Assembly: GCF_018320785.1 (NCBI RefSeq)
Contig: NC_054885.1
Span: 7,204,921-7,268,920 of the forward strand
Reading direction: 5' to 3'
From: Cheilinus undulatus
Taxonomy: Eukaryota > Chordata > Actinopteri > Labriformes > Labridae
DNA: 64,000 nt
The position numbers and the translations under genes were made by a program. Within the stretch, counting starts at the first letter, position 1. Every line of letters begins with the position of its first letter. Below are positions 38,763-51,134 of the stretch, piece after piece. Under the pieces are notes generated by a model. The model had not been told where the DNA came from. It did no database searches and saw nothing but the letters and a program-made list of their open reading frames with translations.

Positions 38763-39110
38763 CTATGGTTGTCAGGATACTAGAATAGTGAACTTCTATT
38801 AAAAAGCTACTGTTATTGACACCTGTTTGATGCCAAAGCAACAAAAAATAAAGTCCCAGACACTCAATACTGGGTCATATCTTGGATTCGTTACACTGTT
38901 CTAACTGCATAAATGCATAGACAACATTTTTGAAAGGGGTGAAGAGGTGCTCACTCCTCACCAGCATCTCCCACTTTTTTAAGCGCCACCAGTGTATTTG
39001 TGCAATGTAGGCAGTGCTCTCTCCTTCTCTGCCACAGCTTGATTTTAATTTACAATTAAAAGCACCCATTTTTCAGAACATTGCAGATGAAGGTGTGCAA
39101 TTTTGAGGTG
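38763..39110. mobile_element. Fold-back MITE copy in csnk1e intron 1
   Basis: It starts ctatggttgtcaggatacta and carries tgatgccaaagcaacaaaaa and cagacactcaatactgggt, landmarks shared with 35.58-35.72 kb and other copies. The hairpin arm acaacatttttgaaagg follows. Confidence 0.55.
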
Positions 39111-40734
39111 CTCTCTCTTATGTTAAGGCAGCTTTTAGTTGAAGATTTGCTGTTTTTTTCATATATATTAACAACTGAACGAAATTAAAGTTTAATTCTG
39201 AAAGCTTTCGTATTAGAAAGCATCAAAGAAATTAGATTTCTTATCATAATTCAATTTTCAAAAAAGCAGTCTATAAAGTAGAGTGTACCCTCCGCATAAG
39301 TTCCTGGCTCATCTCCTACATAAATAAGTCTCATGACAACTCAGAGAATTTGCAGCACAGAGCCCTCTCAGATGACCTTAATTTCAGGAACATGCTAACC
39401 CAAGCTGCAGAGTCCTCAGCATTCAGCCTGCTCTATCCAGAACCTTCTTAAGCTTGGATCCAAAACAACTTCCCATCCACTGTGCTCTTTCACATTTATA
39501 CTTCTTTCCCAGCCAGCGTGCTGTGCTATGTGGGCCCTAGATTTGCTGGTCCACTCTGGGTGATGAAAGGGCAGCCCTGCAGGGTGGATGTGACGGCTGC
39601 AGATAGATTTAGGTTAATAAAAGGCTAGGTTTCATTACACCAAGAGGGTGTCTCATCATGTGCTGCAGCCAGAGACCTGCTTTAAGGAGCAACATTAATC
39701 ACAAGGCTGCACACTAAGTGCCACTGATTAATTACTTACAGGAATGGTGACACACAATTTGAAATCCATATGTTTGCATTGGTGTACACCTTTACTTGCT
39801 TATTCTAAAAATATACATACAAGATATGATCAAGGGAGAAGCTGAAATTGCAAAGACGGTAGAAAGTCAGCAGCAATATGGAGATTATCTGACAAGTCAC
39901 ACCCGGAAAAGCATCATATTGTTATTGAAGCTGTGTGAGATGGATTGGCTATGATGCATCATTTTCAGCATTGTGTTTGCATGCTCAAGGCTATCTCAGT
40001 TATGAGCCTTATCCCAGTTTTGATCATATTGGGGATATGGTGTTCACATGCACTGAGAAACCTGGATATTTATATCGTTGTTTTACATGAAAAATACTAA
40101 AGTCCTGTTTTCTGATTACTGTGTCTGATTTGCACAAGCGCATGTCTGTGACATTTTAATTTCTAAAACATAAACAAGAAAAGCACTAGAGAGGATGACA
40201 CCATCACTGTTGTCTGCTGTGGTGTGTGGATGGTGACCAAGTGTCTCATCCATGATTGTGTACGTCAAAGTTAAAGGTTCATGGATCAGAACCACTGCTT
40301 TTGTTCCAATGTTTGGCCATGTAGTAATAAAACCTGATCCACCTTCATCCTGTCGAAAAATAGGATACTCAAGGTGATGTAGGTGCACTCATATCAACCG
40401 ATCAGCCATATCTAACCGCTGCAAGTTACAGGTGATAAAAAAAACACAAATCACCCAATATTGAGTGAATAAGACCTGTATTTCTGCTGCTGTGATATCA
40501 GACAGCTATGAATATTTTGTGATTTTTACCTGAATCGTATCAAAGTTTAAATTCTAAGACAGTATATATCAGTTGTATTTATTTTTTGGGTGGTAGTTGT
40601 AGTGACTGGATGTCCTGAGGGCATTGGACCGTCTTTCCATCATTAAAACCACACAAACACCATAATATTATCATTTTGTTGTCTCATTCACTCTTTCGTG
40701 GATAGAAAAGAGTTGTCACAAATGGTCACAAATA

Positions 40735-41015
40735 TAAGACTACATTCACACTGCAGGCCTTAATGCTCAATTCTGATCTTTTCTCAAATTAGATTTTTTT
40801 GTTTTCCTGTTCACATTGCAGTCAGCTTCCAAAAGACCAGACACTTATCTGATTCAGAACCACATACGAAAGTGGCCTCAATCTGATTAGAAAAGATCTG
40901 ATTCAATGTGACTTGCATTGTTCACACTGTCAGAAAAAAATCTGATTTGAGTCACATATGAGCAAAAAAAAAAAACAATCAGATTCAGGTCACTTTAAAC
41001 TACCGTATGAACGTA
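40735..41015. mobile_element. MITE with ends like ctacattcacactgcagg / ccgtatgaacgtagcc
   Basis: The left end gactacattcacactgcagg and the right end taccgtatgaacgtagccc are roughly inverted. The interior repeats agatctgattcaatgtgac and aatctgatttgagtcacat. It is about 280 bp with no coding capacity. The type is common in fish genomes (from memory). Confidence 0.55.
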
Positions 41016-43030
41016 GCCCAAGAGTCTTAGAAACCTTAAATTGCATGATTTCTTGTTTAAATTTGCCAAAAAAACTGCAAACAAACACCACACTCTAAAA
41101 TTACTACATTTTTCACCATAAACCATTGACAACTTCAGACAGTGCTCTCCATCTTTGCCCGCTACAGCTTAAGATTAAAAATACGACTGAAGACCTGTAG
41201 TTGTTTAGAAGCGCCCTTATTTTTTTTGGCAGTATTGATCAGAAAAATTCTAGAGATTGAAATGTTTAAAAACACAAAGGGGCACAGATAGCCTAGTGAT
41301 TAGCTCTTAAAAAGCAACAAAATTTTCAACAAATCTAATATGAGTTTCTATGAAACTTGAATTTCTTCCGTACTTTATGGATACCACCTTTTTTTTAACA
41401 CAATACAATCTTATTATGACTGACACTATGTGCATAAGAAACAAAAAAAAAATCCATCAAAAATAGGAGATAAACTCCTGAAACTGTCTAAATTGCACAA
41501 AAACAATGCCAACAGTTCTATAGAGCAAAATTGCCACAATTTTTGTACAGTTTAGACAGTTTTCAGGAGTGCCTGCAACCTTCAACACCAGACAATAATA
41601 TCCAAATACTGGTTGTGTAGGTTTCTGTTTTTTTCACAACTAAAAAGTAAAGTCATAGCTGCCCAAGTGAAAGAGAAAAAGCACTGTCCTCATATATTGG
41701 CAATGTTTCAACGCACTCATTTGCAACATTTAGATAAAATGCAGGAATTCATCTGTAATTCTTCAGAACTAAAATGAAGAAAGTTGCATTTTAACACAAA
41801 GAAAAGGAGAGACAGCAGTGTATAATAATATACACATACATAATATATTATCGCACAAACATTCTTGCAATATTTATGTCAAAGTGTAGCACACTTGTGG
41901 GCAAACTTCAGTTAGTTTGCTTGCAATATTTAATAAAACATATTCAAGACATTTATTTTTGACTTCATTGTCTTAAAAAAGGATAATTATAGTGGGTGGT
42001 GTTTCCTCAAATTGTTTTAATTCATAGTTGTATTATTCCAAGCTAGATCCAAAGGGGCAGCTGGACTTTATTTATGGTTCTTAAAGATGTTTCTTCCTTC
42101 AAAAGGCTTCTTCAGTTTTGTTGTTTCCCCTTTCATTTCTCTTTGCTCAACCTTTAATTTAGCATAGCTTTGTTAAATTCACATTGGTGTACACTAGGGC
42201 TGGGCAATTAAGCTAAATTTAGGTTAAATTGCAATATACAATTTTTTAAAATTGCAGAGGGTGAATTATTTCTCTGACCTGAAATATGATTCAAAATACA
42301 AGTTTAACTCTGCCACTGTCAGTCCCAAGCCCAGATAACAAAAGAGGAGGGGTGAGTGAGACTTTATAGTGACCAACTATAAATATGTTAGAAAAAAGGA
42401 GATAAAAATAAGTAAATAAATATGTTTATGAGAGGAAAAGGGGGGTCACCAACATCAATCAATCAACACAGTTCATTCTGTGAGAGTGATGAATGTGCAC
42501 CCCAAATTAGAAAAGATTTGGATAAAAGATTTTCTCTAAAATTGAAAGTTTGACCTGATGGTGGCACTACAGGAAAGGTCAACTCACTGAAAAGTTTCAT
42601 TATCAAAGGGTTATTAATGTATTCAACAAATAAACAAAGAGCCTAACACAAAAACTTGGTCAACAATTTTACGTAAATCTTTTTCTGAAGGCGAATATCC
42701 CTGGGGTCAGATTGACCCTAAGGGTAAAATGTGTTGCTAATATTTGAGGATAGTGGGAGGGGTAATACAATTTTTTTGCAGTAGAAATGTTATGCACTAC
42801 ACACCATGCAAACATTCAAGTGTCATTTTTTTCTGGACTAGTTTGCAAAAACATCCTACTTTCCGTATTTTTGTATGTTTGTCTTATTAAAAATGAGAGA
42901 CATAAAACAATAAATTCCTTGAATAAAAAATTCAAACTGAGTTTGCAATGAGTCACAATAACCCCAATTAATTTTTTTTCCAGAATAGTTCAGCCTTAGT
43001 TTAATCTAACCAGTCTAGTGTTGGTTAGAC

Positions 43031-44030
43031 CAGTGGTTCTCAACCTTTTCAGCCCGCGACCCCCGAAATAAAGGTGCCAGAGACTGGGGTCCCCCACTGC
43101 ACCTGAAGGTGGCTGAACACAGCCATGCACAATTTGGAATAGTCGTGTGCAGACAAGGAGGTCCATAAAGGGGAAAAAATGGGAGAGCTTTCTGGCACCC
43201 AGCTAAACTGGGGGACCATGGAGGTCAGTAAAAATCCTGGTCCATTGTAAAGTTAAGCTTTGATATCCATATTTCATATTTAACCTGAAAAAATAGCCAC
43301 TCTTATCAAAGAAACAATCTTTTTTTAATCATTCTTGTAGTAAATAGCCTTCTTAAAAATGTAAAATCCCTTTGTTAAAAAAAGAATAAAAATGATGTAA
43401 AAATCCCAAACTTGGTGGGAAAGGTGGAAATTGGATTTTAGAAGTAGCACAAATGGGTTAGTAGTGGCAAAAAATAAGATAACAATGGCAAAAAAAAGGC
43501 AAAAATTGGTTAAAGTGGCAAAAAATGGGCATAAAACTGGTAAACAGGAGTTAAAATGTGGCTGAAATTGCTTTAAATTGGCAAAAATTGATTAACCGAG
43601 AGAGAAAAAAATAGGCAGATACTGGCAGAAATTGGTAAACTAGCAAAAATGGGCATATCAAATGGTTAAATTGGGTTAAAATGGGAAAAATTGGGTGTAA
43701 AAAGTGGTTAAAAGGGGTTAATAGTAGCAATAACGGCTCAGCAGAGGCAACATTAAGCTCAAGTGGCAAGAATCGGTTTAGAAGTGGCAAAAACAGGCAG
43801 AAAAAGTGGTGGAAAGAGTTTAAAACTGACATAAATAGGTATTAAATGGCAAAAATGTGTTAAATTGGTGGGAAAAAAATTACAAAAAAGGGGTAAAAGT
43901 CTGACAAAATTGTTGTAAATTGGGAACAGTGCCATTTAAAAAATGTTCATTTTTTTAAAGCAACTGGAGACCCCCTCTCAGTGTCTCACGACCCCCAAGG
44001 GGGTCCCAACCCCAAGATTGAGAACCACTG
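43031..44030. mobile_element. hAT-type non-autonomous element, 1000 bp, with perfect 8-bp target duplication
   Basis: The ends are cagtggttctcaacctt and its near-perfect inverse (aagattgagaaccactg). The flanks are identical 8-mers GGTTAGAC at 43023-43030 and 44031-44038. The CAGTGGTTCTCAA terminus and 8-bp duplication are hAT hallmarks. Subterminal gcgacccccg/ggggtcccaac blocks are also inverted. The interior (about 43420-43920) is A/G-rich quasi-repeats of gtggcaaaaa type, with no transposase. It lies in csnk1e intron 1. Confidence 0.92.
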
Positions 44031-44439
44031 GGTTAGACTATAGAACGATTTATTGATGTTTGTTATGAAATATATAAGATTAGGAACTTAAAGAATAATA
44101 GCACATTAAATCATAACTGAATTATTAGGGAGAAAGAAAAATCACATTTACATCATTTTCCTAAATTGTTTAGGCCTAGTTGCTGTTTAAATAAGTTTTT
44201 TTTTTATTGATTCAATTAAATTAAGTGTTAACATCTGCTTGCACATTCCCTACTTTTGCAAGCTAAGGAGTATTTGTTATAGGATGGAATAAAATGATTG
44301 GCAAAGCACCAATTTAAAAAAGACTTGTGAACACTTTTGGCCCTGGAAAAGCTCGCAGATAGAACATTAGTTAATCTTTGAAAACATGGAGTATTTGTAT
44401 TAGTTTTTAAAACTTAATGTTGATAGTAATCAAAGGAGT

Positions 44440-44690
44440 ATAATACAAAAGCCTGAATGAACATTTAAGTACAACATCTGTACATTTTTCTCTGTGCCTG
44501 CCTCCATTTGATGGACAAGACTGACCCAAATGTTGGCAACGTATTTGTGCAATCTAGACACTGTGCTGGACTTTGCCTGCAATTTTTGGACAGTAAAACT
44601 GATGCGTAGCTCCTCTGTCTCTGATGCTATGGTGTCAAAGTAGTTCTAGAGTTCTACTAGATTTAAATGAAGTTTATATTCTTATTGTGA
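44440..44690. mobile_element. Fold-back MITE copy
   Basis: It contains aaatgttggcaacgtatttg and tgcaatctagacactgtgct, then gcctgcaatttttggacagt. These are the family's arm and flanking motifs. Confidence 0.5.
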
Positions 44691-45239
44691 CAACCACCAA
44701 CACCTAAATTACTCAAGTTTCCCAACAAGTGATAAAATAAGTCCAGAAACAAGTGTGAGAGGATTCCAGTCACATTAAAACAGCACTAATGCAGCTGCTT
44801 CTTCACCAGCCTTACAGATTCAGACAAACACTAAATCCACGTAATAATAGAACAGTGCTGTTAAACTGCTCTATAACGCTAGTATGTTTTATACAAAGTC
44901 AACGTTATGTCCCTTCTCTAGTTGTAATGTGATGAGAAGCAGGTCAGCTGTGATTTACGATGAGGATTTTAGCTTCATTACAACATGCAGTAAAAATCCA
45001 AAACTAATGGAAATATCTTAAATACCCGTATGTAGAAAAATATACGTTTAATATTTTCAGCCGTTGGTAAAATTCTGACCGAAGGCATTTACGTTGGTTA
45101 TGTTAGCTTAGAGTAAGCTAGTGGAAATACAAAACCGTGATTCGCTTCGTATATTCGTGTCAAAATTATTATTTTCTACATTAAATTCTGCTTTAAATGC
45201 GCAAATATCACTTCGCAACATTTTTAATCACACTTCTAA

Positions 45240-45665
45240 CCGCACCCATTTGTGTCCCGGGTTAGCCTGAGATAGCCGTCCTCTCGCGCCCCCTCCCCCT
45301 CTCATGTAAGCCGAGAATACAGGACTCTGATTCGGACGGATCAGGCCCGTTTTCCCCCTACGTTTCCCCGGTTCCCCGAGCCAGCACTCACCCGATACTG
45401 GGCTGGTCCGGTAGCTGGTTCGGTGGAGGTTCTGATCCGATGGTTGTCAGTCGGTCAGAAGCCCGGGCAGAGGAGGATGGGGGCGGATTGTGGCGGCTTT
45501 CATTCCCTCAGCTCGGCGATCTGTCGTCGGTTGTGCTCCCTGTTGATAGTCCCTCTGAAGCTCCAGCAGCAGCAGCACGAGCGGCTGTTCTCCACTCCCG
45601 CCTGTCTCCCCCTCTCGTTACTTAACAACGCGTCCGTTCACTACGTACATGACGTCATTCTTTGG
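45240..45665 (-). promoter_or_regulatory. csnk1e: csnk1e CpG-rich promoter with non-coding exon 1 (45392 to about 45640)
   Basis: This is a CpG-dense stretch in AT-rich surroundings. On the minus strand a strong donor (CAGTATCGG|GTGAGTG) ends an untranslated exon at 45392. The acceptor before the ATG (36571) is its natural partner. A perfect CRE lies at 45650-45657. No TATA box was seen. The plus-strand frames across it are shadows of the CpG composition. Confidence 0.75.
45650..45657. promoter_or_regulatory. csnk1e: Perfect cAMP-response element (TGACGTCA)
   Basis: TGACGTCA is the full palindromic CREB/ATF site. It lies just upstream of the inferred csnk1e start, in the usual position for functional CREs, and close to another CpG-containing motif (ctacgtac). 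Confidence 0.7.
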
Positions 45666-45801
45666 ATTCCAGGGCGCAGTCAGTAGAGGAAACGTCACAC
45701 GCAACCTGCTTCTCCTCTGTAAATTAGACCATTCATTAATTACCAGAATGTGTAGAAACTCCCAGTGCACATGGGTGTTTTTATCACGGCATATCACATA
45801 A

Positions 45802-45822
45802 TAATAATAATAATAATAATAA
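45802..45822. repeat. (AAT)n microsatellite
   Basis: About seven uninterrupted ataat-phase trinucleotide units lie just upstream of the csnk1e promoter. Confidence 0.9.
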
Positions 45823-45939
45823 CCTTCTTCACATGAGCCTATAAATCCTCCCTGAATTAAATAACGTATTTGTTTGGGTCATGCTCTGGCATACATTGAT
45901 TGTTCTGGTTATTATGGACTGATTTCCATTAAAAATAGG

Positions 45940-48900
45940 CAACTTCAACATGCAGGAGTTTGAAAATTTGCCAATTTTGTGCAATTTAGACACAGTTTAG
46001 AAAAAGAGCAGAGTTTGGAAATGTTGAAAAGGTTTCTTTCTGCAATTAAAACCCTACTTAGCAGTTTGAAAAGCTGCCAATCTTTTTTTTTTGGCAATTT
46101 AGAAATCATGCAGGAGATTGAAAGGCAACCAGCATTGTTGTGCAATTTTTTGTGCACAGGCTTGACCTTTTACATAACAGTTCCAAACTCTTCTTGAAAT
46201 ATTGGTGATGCTTCTTTTCAGAGCAGGAGTTTGAAAAATTGCTTTTTTTTGTGCAGTGCAATTCAGACAGTTGAAAATGATGAAAATATTCTTCTTCTGT
46301 GATGAAGACTATAAGCCAGAAAATCTGACTGTACTTTAGGCAACTAAAACATTTTACAAGAGATTGAAAGGTAATATTTGTCTAAGGGTTTGATATTTGC
46401 CAATTTTAAAAAGTTTGAAAATTATTTTTCTGCAGTTACAAGAATATATGTGTCAGAAAAGTTGTCAGTGATCTAGGCTTTTTTTTTTTTTTTTTTTTGT
46501 TGCATTATGCAGGAGACTAAAATTGCCAATAAGGTTCCACCCTCTGCCAATTTTTGACCATGTGCAGACTTTTGGAAAACTTCCATTTTGCTGAGCTATT
46601 GAGACAGTAGTCTTGTGCATTTTTTTGTGCAGAAGTTTGACATTTTCTTATCTGAAATGTTGTTTTTTTCTGCAATAAAGAATATATGAGTAAGAAAAGT
46701 TGTTCAGCAATTTAGACATTCTACAGAAGACTGAACGGCATTAGTTTTGTGCAATTTTGTGCAGAAATTAAAATTTGGCAATTTGAAATGTTGAAATGTT
46801 TTTTTTTTTCTGCAATTAAGACAGTCTTCAGGAATCAGAAAAGTTGCCATTGTTTTAGGCAGTTTAGGAGTTATGCAGGAGATTGGAAGGCAACTAATAG
46901 TTTTGTGCAATTTGCTGAGGAAGTTTGAAAATTGCCAGTACAGTTCCACCCTTTTACAATTTTTGATCGCCGGCAGACTTTTCAAAATCTGCCAGAAGTT
47001 TTTTTTTTTTTTTTTTTTTTTTTTAGCAATTAAGACAGTAGTATTGTGCAATTTTTGTGCAGAAGTTTGACATTTTCTTATCTGAAATTTTGAAAAGAAA
47101 AATGAAAATCTGCAATAAAGAATATATGAGTCAGAAAAGTTGTTCGGCAATTTAGACATACTACAGAAGATAAAGACAATTTTTTTGTGCAATATTGTGC
47201 AGAAATGTAGAAGTGGCAATCTGGAATGTTGAGAATATTTTCTTCTGCAATTTTGGTGCAGAAGTTTGACTTCTGCAAAAACAATCCCACCCATTTTTCA
47301 AATTTTACGTGCAGCCATTTAAAAAACAACTATTTTAGACAGAGACTATTCTAGACAGTGTATAGCTTGGGTTTTCAATTTATTTGTCCTATTTGGCACG
47401 TTGTGAATGACTTCCAGTTGCTTCCAGTGTTTTTGCAATCAAGACAAAGTGCAGAAATTAGAATAATTGCTTATGTTATTTTGCAACAAACAGGGGCTTG
47501 CAGAACATCAAGTTTACCAATATTTTGAGGGATTTAAATAGTGCGTATGAGTATGATGTTTTTTCTATTTTTTTGCCATCTAGAAAGACTGCATGATTCC
47601 AGTAGTTTTTCTGCAGTTTTCATCATATGTAGGATTCAGAAAAGTTGTCAACGTTTTAGGCAATTTGGACTTTATGCATGAGATTGAAAGGCTATATATA
47701 AATAGTTATTTATATACAGTTATTTATATATAGTTCTGGGCAATTTTTGTGCAGAAATTCAAGACGATGCCAGTACAGTTCCACCAACTTTTTCTAAAAT
47801 TGTTACATTTTTATACTATCTAAAAAGACTGCAGGATTTGAAAAAGTTTTTCTGCAATTTAGACAATGTGCAGTCAATTGAAGCAATGCAAACATAATGG
47901 ATCAATTTAGAAGACTGAAAGACACAACAGTTTTGTACAGTTAGAAAATGTGAAGAAGTCTGAAGTGTTCTGAATCCCAGTACTGCCCACTTTTCATGCA
48001 TTTAAGACTGTGCAGAAATGGACCTGCTATTTTGGCAACCACGTGCGGTTCAAAAAGTGTTTGTGTCCAGTCTGATCAGCCTGCTTATCTGCAGCTGTTT
48101 GGGGATTAGGCTTGAGGGAAAATTCTTAAAAATCTTTAGATTCTCTTTAGAATCATAGATATCAGGGTTACAATCATGAAAGATCATGGAATGATCATTA
48201 AGATCATTTTTGTTTGTTGGAGCATCCATTAAAAACACAATGAGAACATGAATTCATGAAGAGACATTTCATACAGTAAGCAGTGGCTTACAGTAGGATG
48301 ACGTGTGAGTTAAATAGGATTGGTTTGTGGATGTAATGAGAGGGTGGCAGATGGACACGCTGGCCTGTTCTTCTCTGACCCGGTCCATGATCACACCACA
48401 CTCCTTTTTTCTCAAAGCAACTTTATCGCTCATCACTTCGACATGCTAAACAGAGGTTTCTTTGTAGTGCTGTTGTCAAAATATTCAGTACTTTGGTTTT
48501 ATTTCAGTACCGCCTATTTCGAGATATGTTTTGATTGAAAGAATAAAAACCTTGGAAAAGTGGGTGTAGAAAAACAATTCTTGCACTCTATCTTAATCAC
48601 ACAAAAATAAGGCAGACGTATTGCAAAAAAAATGTGTGCAATTTCGAAGGTATGAAGGCCAGAGGTTTGTGCAGTTTCTGCAGCGTGCAAGAGTTTGAAA
48701 ACCAGCCAGATTTTTGATTTTCATGCAATCTAGAGAATGTACAGAAGTTTGAGACAGTGCCAAAGTATCTGTGCTATTTAGGACAGTGTGCCAGAGTGTG
48801 TCAGTGTGGCTTTTTTGTGCTTAAAGACAGAGCAGGAAACTTTAAGGTTGGTTAGTTTTTTTTTTGTTTTGTTTTGTTTTTTTGTAATTTAAACAGTTAA

Positions 48901-49020
48901 AAAAGTGGAAAACTATATGCAATCATACAGGATGTAAAAACTTTAAACATTGTCATGTTTTTTGTGCAATTTAGGACAGTGTGCAGCAGTTGGAATGTTG
49001 CCAACTTTGCAGTTTAGAAA
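45940..49020. repeat. Degenerate tandem array of gtgcaatttagacagt...caggagtttgaaaattgcca motifs
   Basis: For about 3 kb, variants of ttttgtgcaatttagacag, gcaggagtttgaaaattgcc and tctgcaattaaga recur every 50-120 bp, mixed with T runs (46481-46498 and 46998-47024). The motifs are those found in the arms of the fold-back MITE family elsewhere in the window. It merges on the right into the homogeneous 41-bp array. The long minus-strand frame at 46704-47294 is an artefact of this repeat. Confidence 0.65.
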
Positions 49021-49027
49021 GCATGCA

Positions 49028-49690
49028 GGAGTTTAAACTCATCTTTTTAAAGGTTTAGGTAGTGTACAGGAGTTTAAATTCATCTTTTTAGAAGTTTAGG
49101 TAGTGTACAGGAGTTTAAATTCATCTTTTTAGAAGTTTAGGTAGTGTACAGGAGTTTAAATTCATCTTTTTAGAAGTTTAGGTAGTGTGCAGGAGTTTAA
49201 ACTCATCTTTTTAGAAGTTTAGGTAGTGTGCAGGAGTTTAAACTCATCTTTTTAGAAGTTTAGGTAGTGTGCAGGAGTTTAAACTCATCTTTTTAGAAGT
49301 TTAGGTAGTGTGCAGGAGTTTAAATTCATCTTTTTAGAAGTTTAGGTAGTGTGCAGGAGTTTAAACTCATCTTTTTAGAAGTTTAGGTAGTGTGCAGGAG
49401 TTTAAACTCATCTTTTTAGAAGTTTAGGTAGTGTACAGGAGTTTAAATTCATCTTTTTAGAAGTTTAGGTAGTGTGCAGGAGTTTAAACTCATCTTTTTA
49501 GAAGTTTAGGTAGTGTACAGGAGTTTAAATTCATCTTTTTAGAAGTTTAGGTAGTGTGGAGGAGTTTAAACTCATCTTTTTAGAAGTTTAGGTAGTGTGG
49601 AGGAGTTTAAACTCATCTTTTTAGAAGTTTAGGTAGTGTGGAGGAGTTTAAACTCATCTTTTTAGAAGTTTAGGTAGTGTGCAGGAGTTT
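49028..49690. repeat. 41-bp minisatellite, 16 copies
   Basis: The unit is approximately aggagtttaaactcatc followed by tttttagaagtttaggtagtgtgc. Sixteen copies of aggtagtgt are seen with an unbroken 41-bp step. Only three positions vary much: tac/tgc/tgg at the junction and actc/attc inside. The last three full units share tgg. Copy identity is far higher than in the flanking degenerate array. Confidence 0.95.
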
Positions 49691-51134
49691 AACAGAATGC
49701 AAATGTTTTTTGTTTTGTACGATTTAGAGCTTGGACAGAAATTTGGTTGCCAATATTTTGTCGGTAAAATATATTAAAATAACTATAACTTTTGTTTCAT
49801 TACAATGAAAGAGCAGCTTAAATTTAGTTTAATTTTTTCTTTTAGCTCATTAAATCATAATTTTTATTGGAACTTAGGTTAAAAGACATAAATGTTAGCA
49901 GAAAAATATTCATGAAAGGTTTACATTTTTCTCTGTTTGAATCATCAGTAATAATAGTGGCTGAATTGAGAATAACCATACATTTGGAACAATTTGGCTC
50001 TTTTGGATTGAGAATAAAATAAAGCTAGCCCTATTTTGCAACCAAAGTTCCCCATCCCTGATTGAGGACTTCCCTTTTTGTCACTGTAATGCAGTTTACA
50101 AAGCCATTATTGGGAAATGGTTTTACGAGAATCTTTAAGATTATTTTATTGTAGTAATGCTTTTGAACGGCAACATTTAAACACACAGTAAAAAGGGCCA
50201 GTGTTTTCTTAAACAGGCATTTTGGGGGCAGAACTTTTGTATAAACTAAATAAATTTATAAAATTGTCTAACACACACACACACACACATATATGTATAA
50301 ATTTTTTCAAATGTATACAATTTTTAGGCTCCAACAGTGAGATCAGTTCCTATATCACAGCCAGCTACAAGACTGAGAAATTTTAGCTAAAGAAAATCTA
50401 TGCAGCATAGTGATGAATGAAAACCCAAGCAGGAAAGTTGCACTCCCAAAACATCTGAAGCCAAAAGTTTCATTGAAAATGGCAGTTTTTTTAAAATCAA
50501 GAATGAATTGATAAATACATGTTCAATACACATTGTTCTTGCTAAAAATGGCTTACAGGGGGATTCCTGAAAAATGGATAAAACATAAAGTCATTCCTGA
50601 TTAAAGTGTTTCAATCCCAGTTTTCTAGCATAAATATAAAACAAGCCATTCTCAGAATTTCCCCTCATGATGTCATGTGTTGAGTTAGCTCCGCCCCCAG
50701 GTTCAGCTGGCCCTCCCCACTTGGAAGAAAGTCCCGCCCTCCTCTCCTGATCCTCCTCTCAGCTGGTAGCTGAAACAGAGGCTTTTAAGACATGCAGAAA
50801 TCCAATACTGGAGTGTTTTTTCAGCAACAAACTTCACAGGCATGTTTTGGGGACATCTGAGACCAATATAAACTTGTCTTAAAGGGGTAAAATATCTGAC
50901 CTTTAAAAAAATAGAGAAACAAATTCAACATAACATTCCCAAAATATTGCAACGTATTTCCTCTGTACATATTTTTAATTTGATAACATTCAGGGGTCTG
51001 GATGGGAAGATATGCGGGACCTGACGTGGACCCCCGGGCTGTCAGTTGATGAGCACTGCAGTACATTGAATTGAGCTCCAGCTATACGCCAAAATAAACA
51101 GATGTCATACAAAAATAGACCACAAGAGCTGTTT
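49691..51134. other. Spacer with hAT-like terminus and MITE copy 2
   Basis: It contains a lone hAT-like end at about 50031-50058 (aagttccccatccctg; inverse cagggatggggaactt) and a (CA)n run at 50271-50289. Copy 2 of the 4.5-kb MITE family lies at about 50605-50920. No gene was seen. Confidence 0.55.
50605..50920 (-). mobile_element. MITE, copy 2 of the 4.5-kb family, truncated
   Basis: It is in reverse orientation relative to 4543-5076. The right edge reads ttgtcttaaaggggtaaaat, then atctgacctttaaa. The interior shares gatgtcatg, agctccgccccc and ctcctgatcctcctctca with copy 1. The half containing the other terminus is missing. Confidence 0.7.

Noticed and set aside
45423..45686. Plus-strand frames over the csnk1e promoter
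   Set aside because: CpG-rich composition keeps both strands open. No homology, and the minus-strand non-coding exon explains the region.
46704..47294. 196-codon minus-strand frame, the longest in the window
   Set aside because: It lies wholly in the degenerate array. Its Lys/Cys/Phe-rich translation repeats NC..FQxxKL-like phrases from the repeat and includes a poly-Lys run from poly-T. There is no splice or family support.
49028..49690. Possible CRISPR array (regular direct repeats)
   Set aside because: Units are contiguous with no unique spacers, and the genome is vertebrate. It is a minisatellite.
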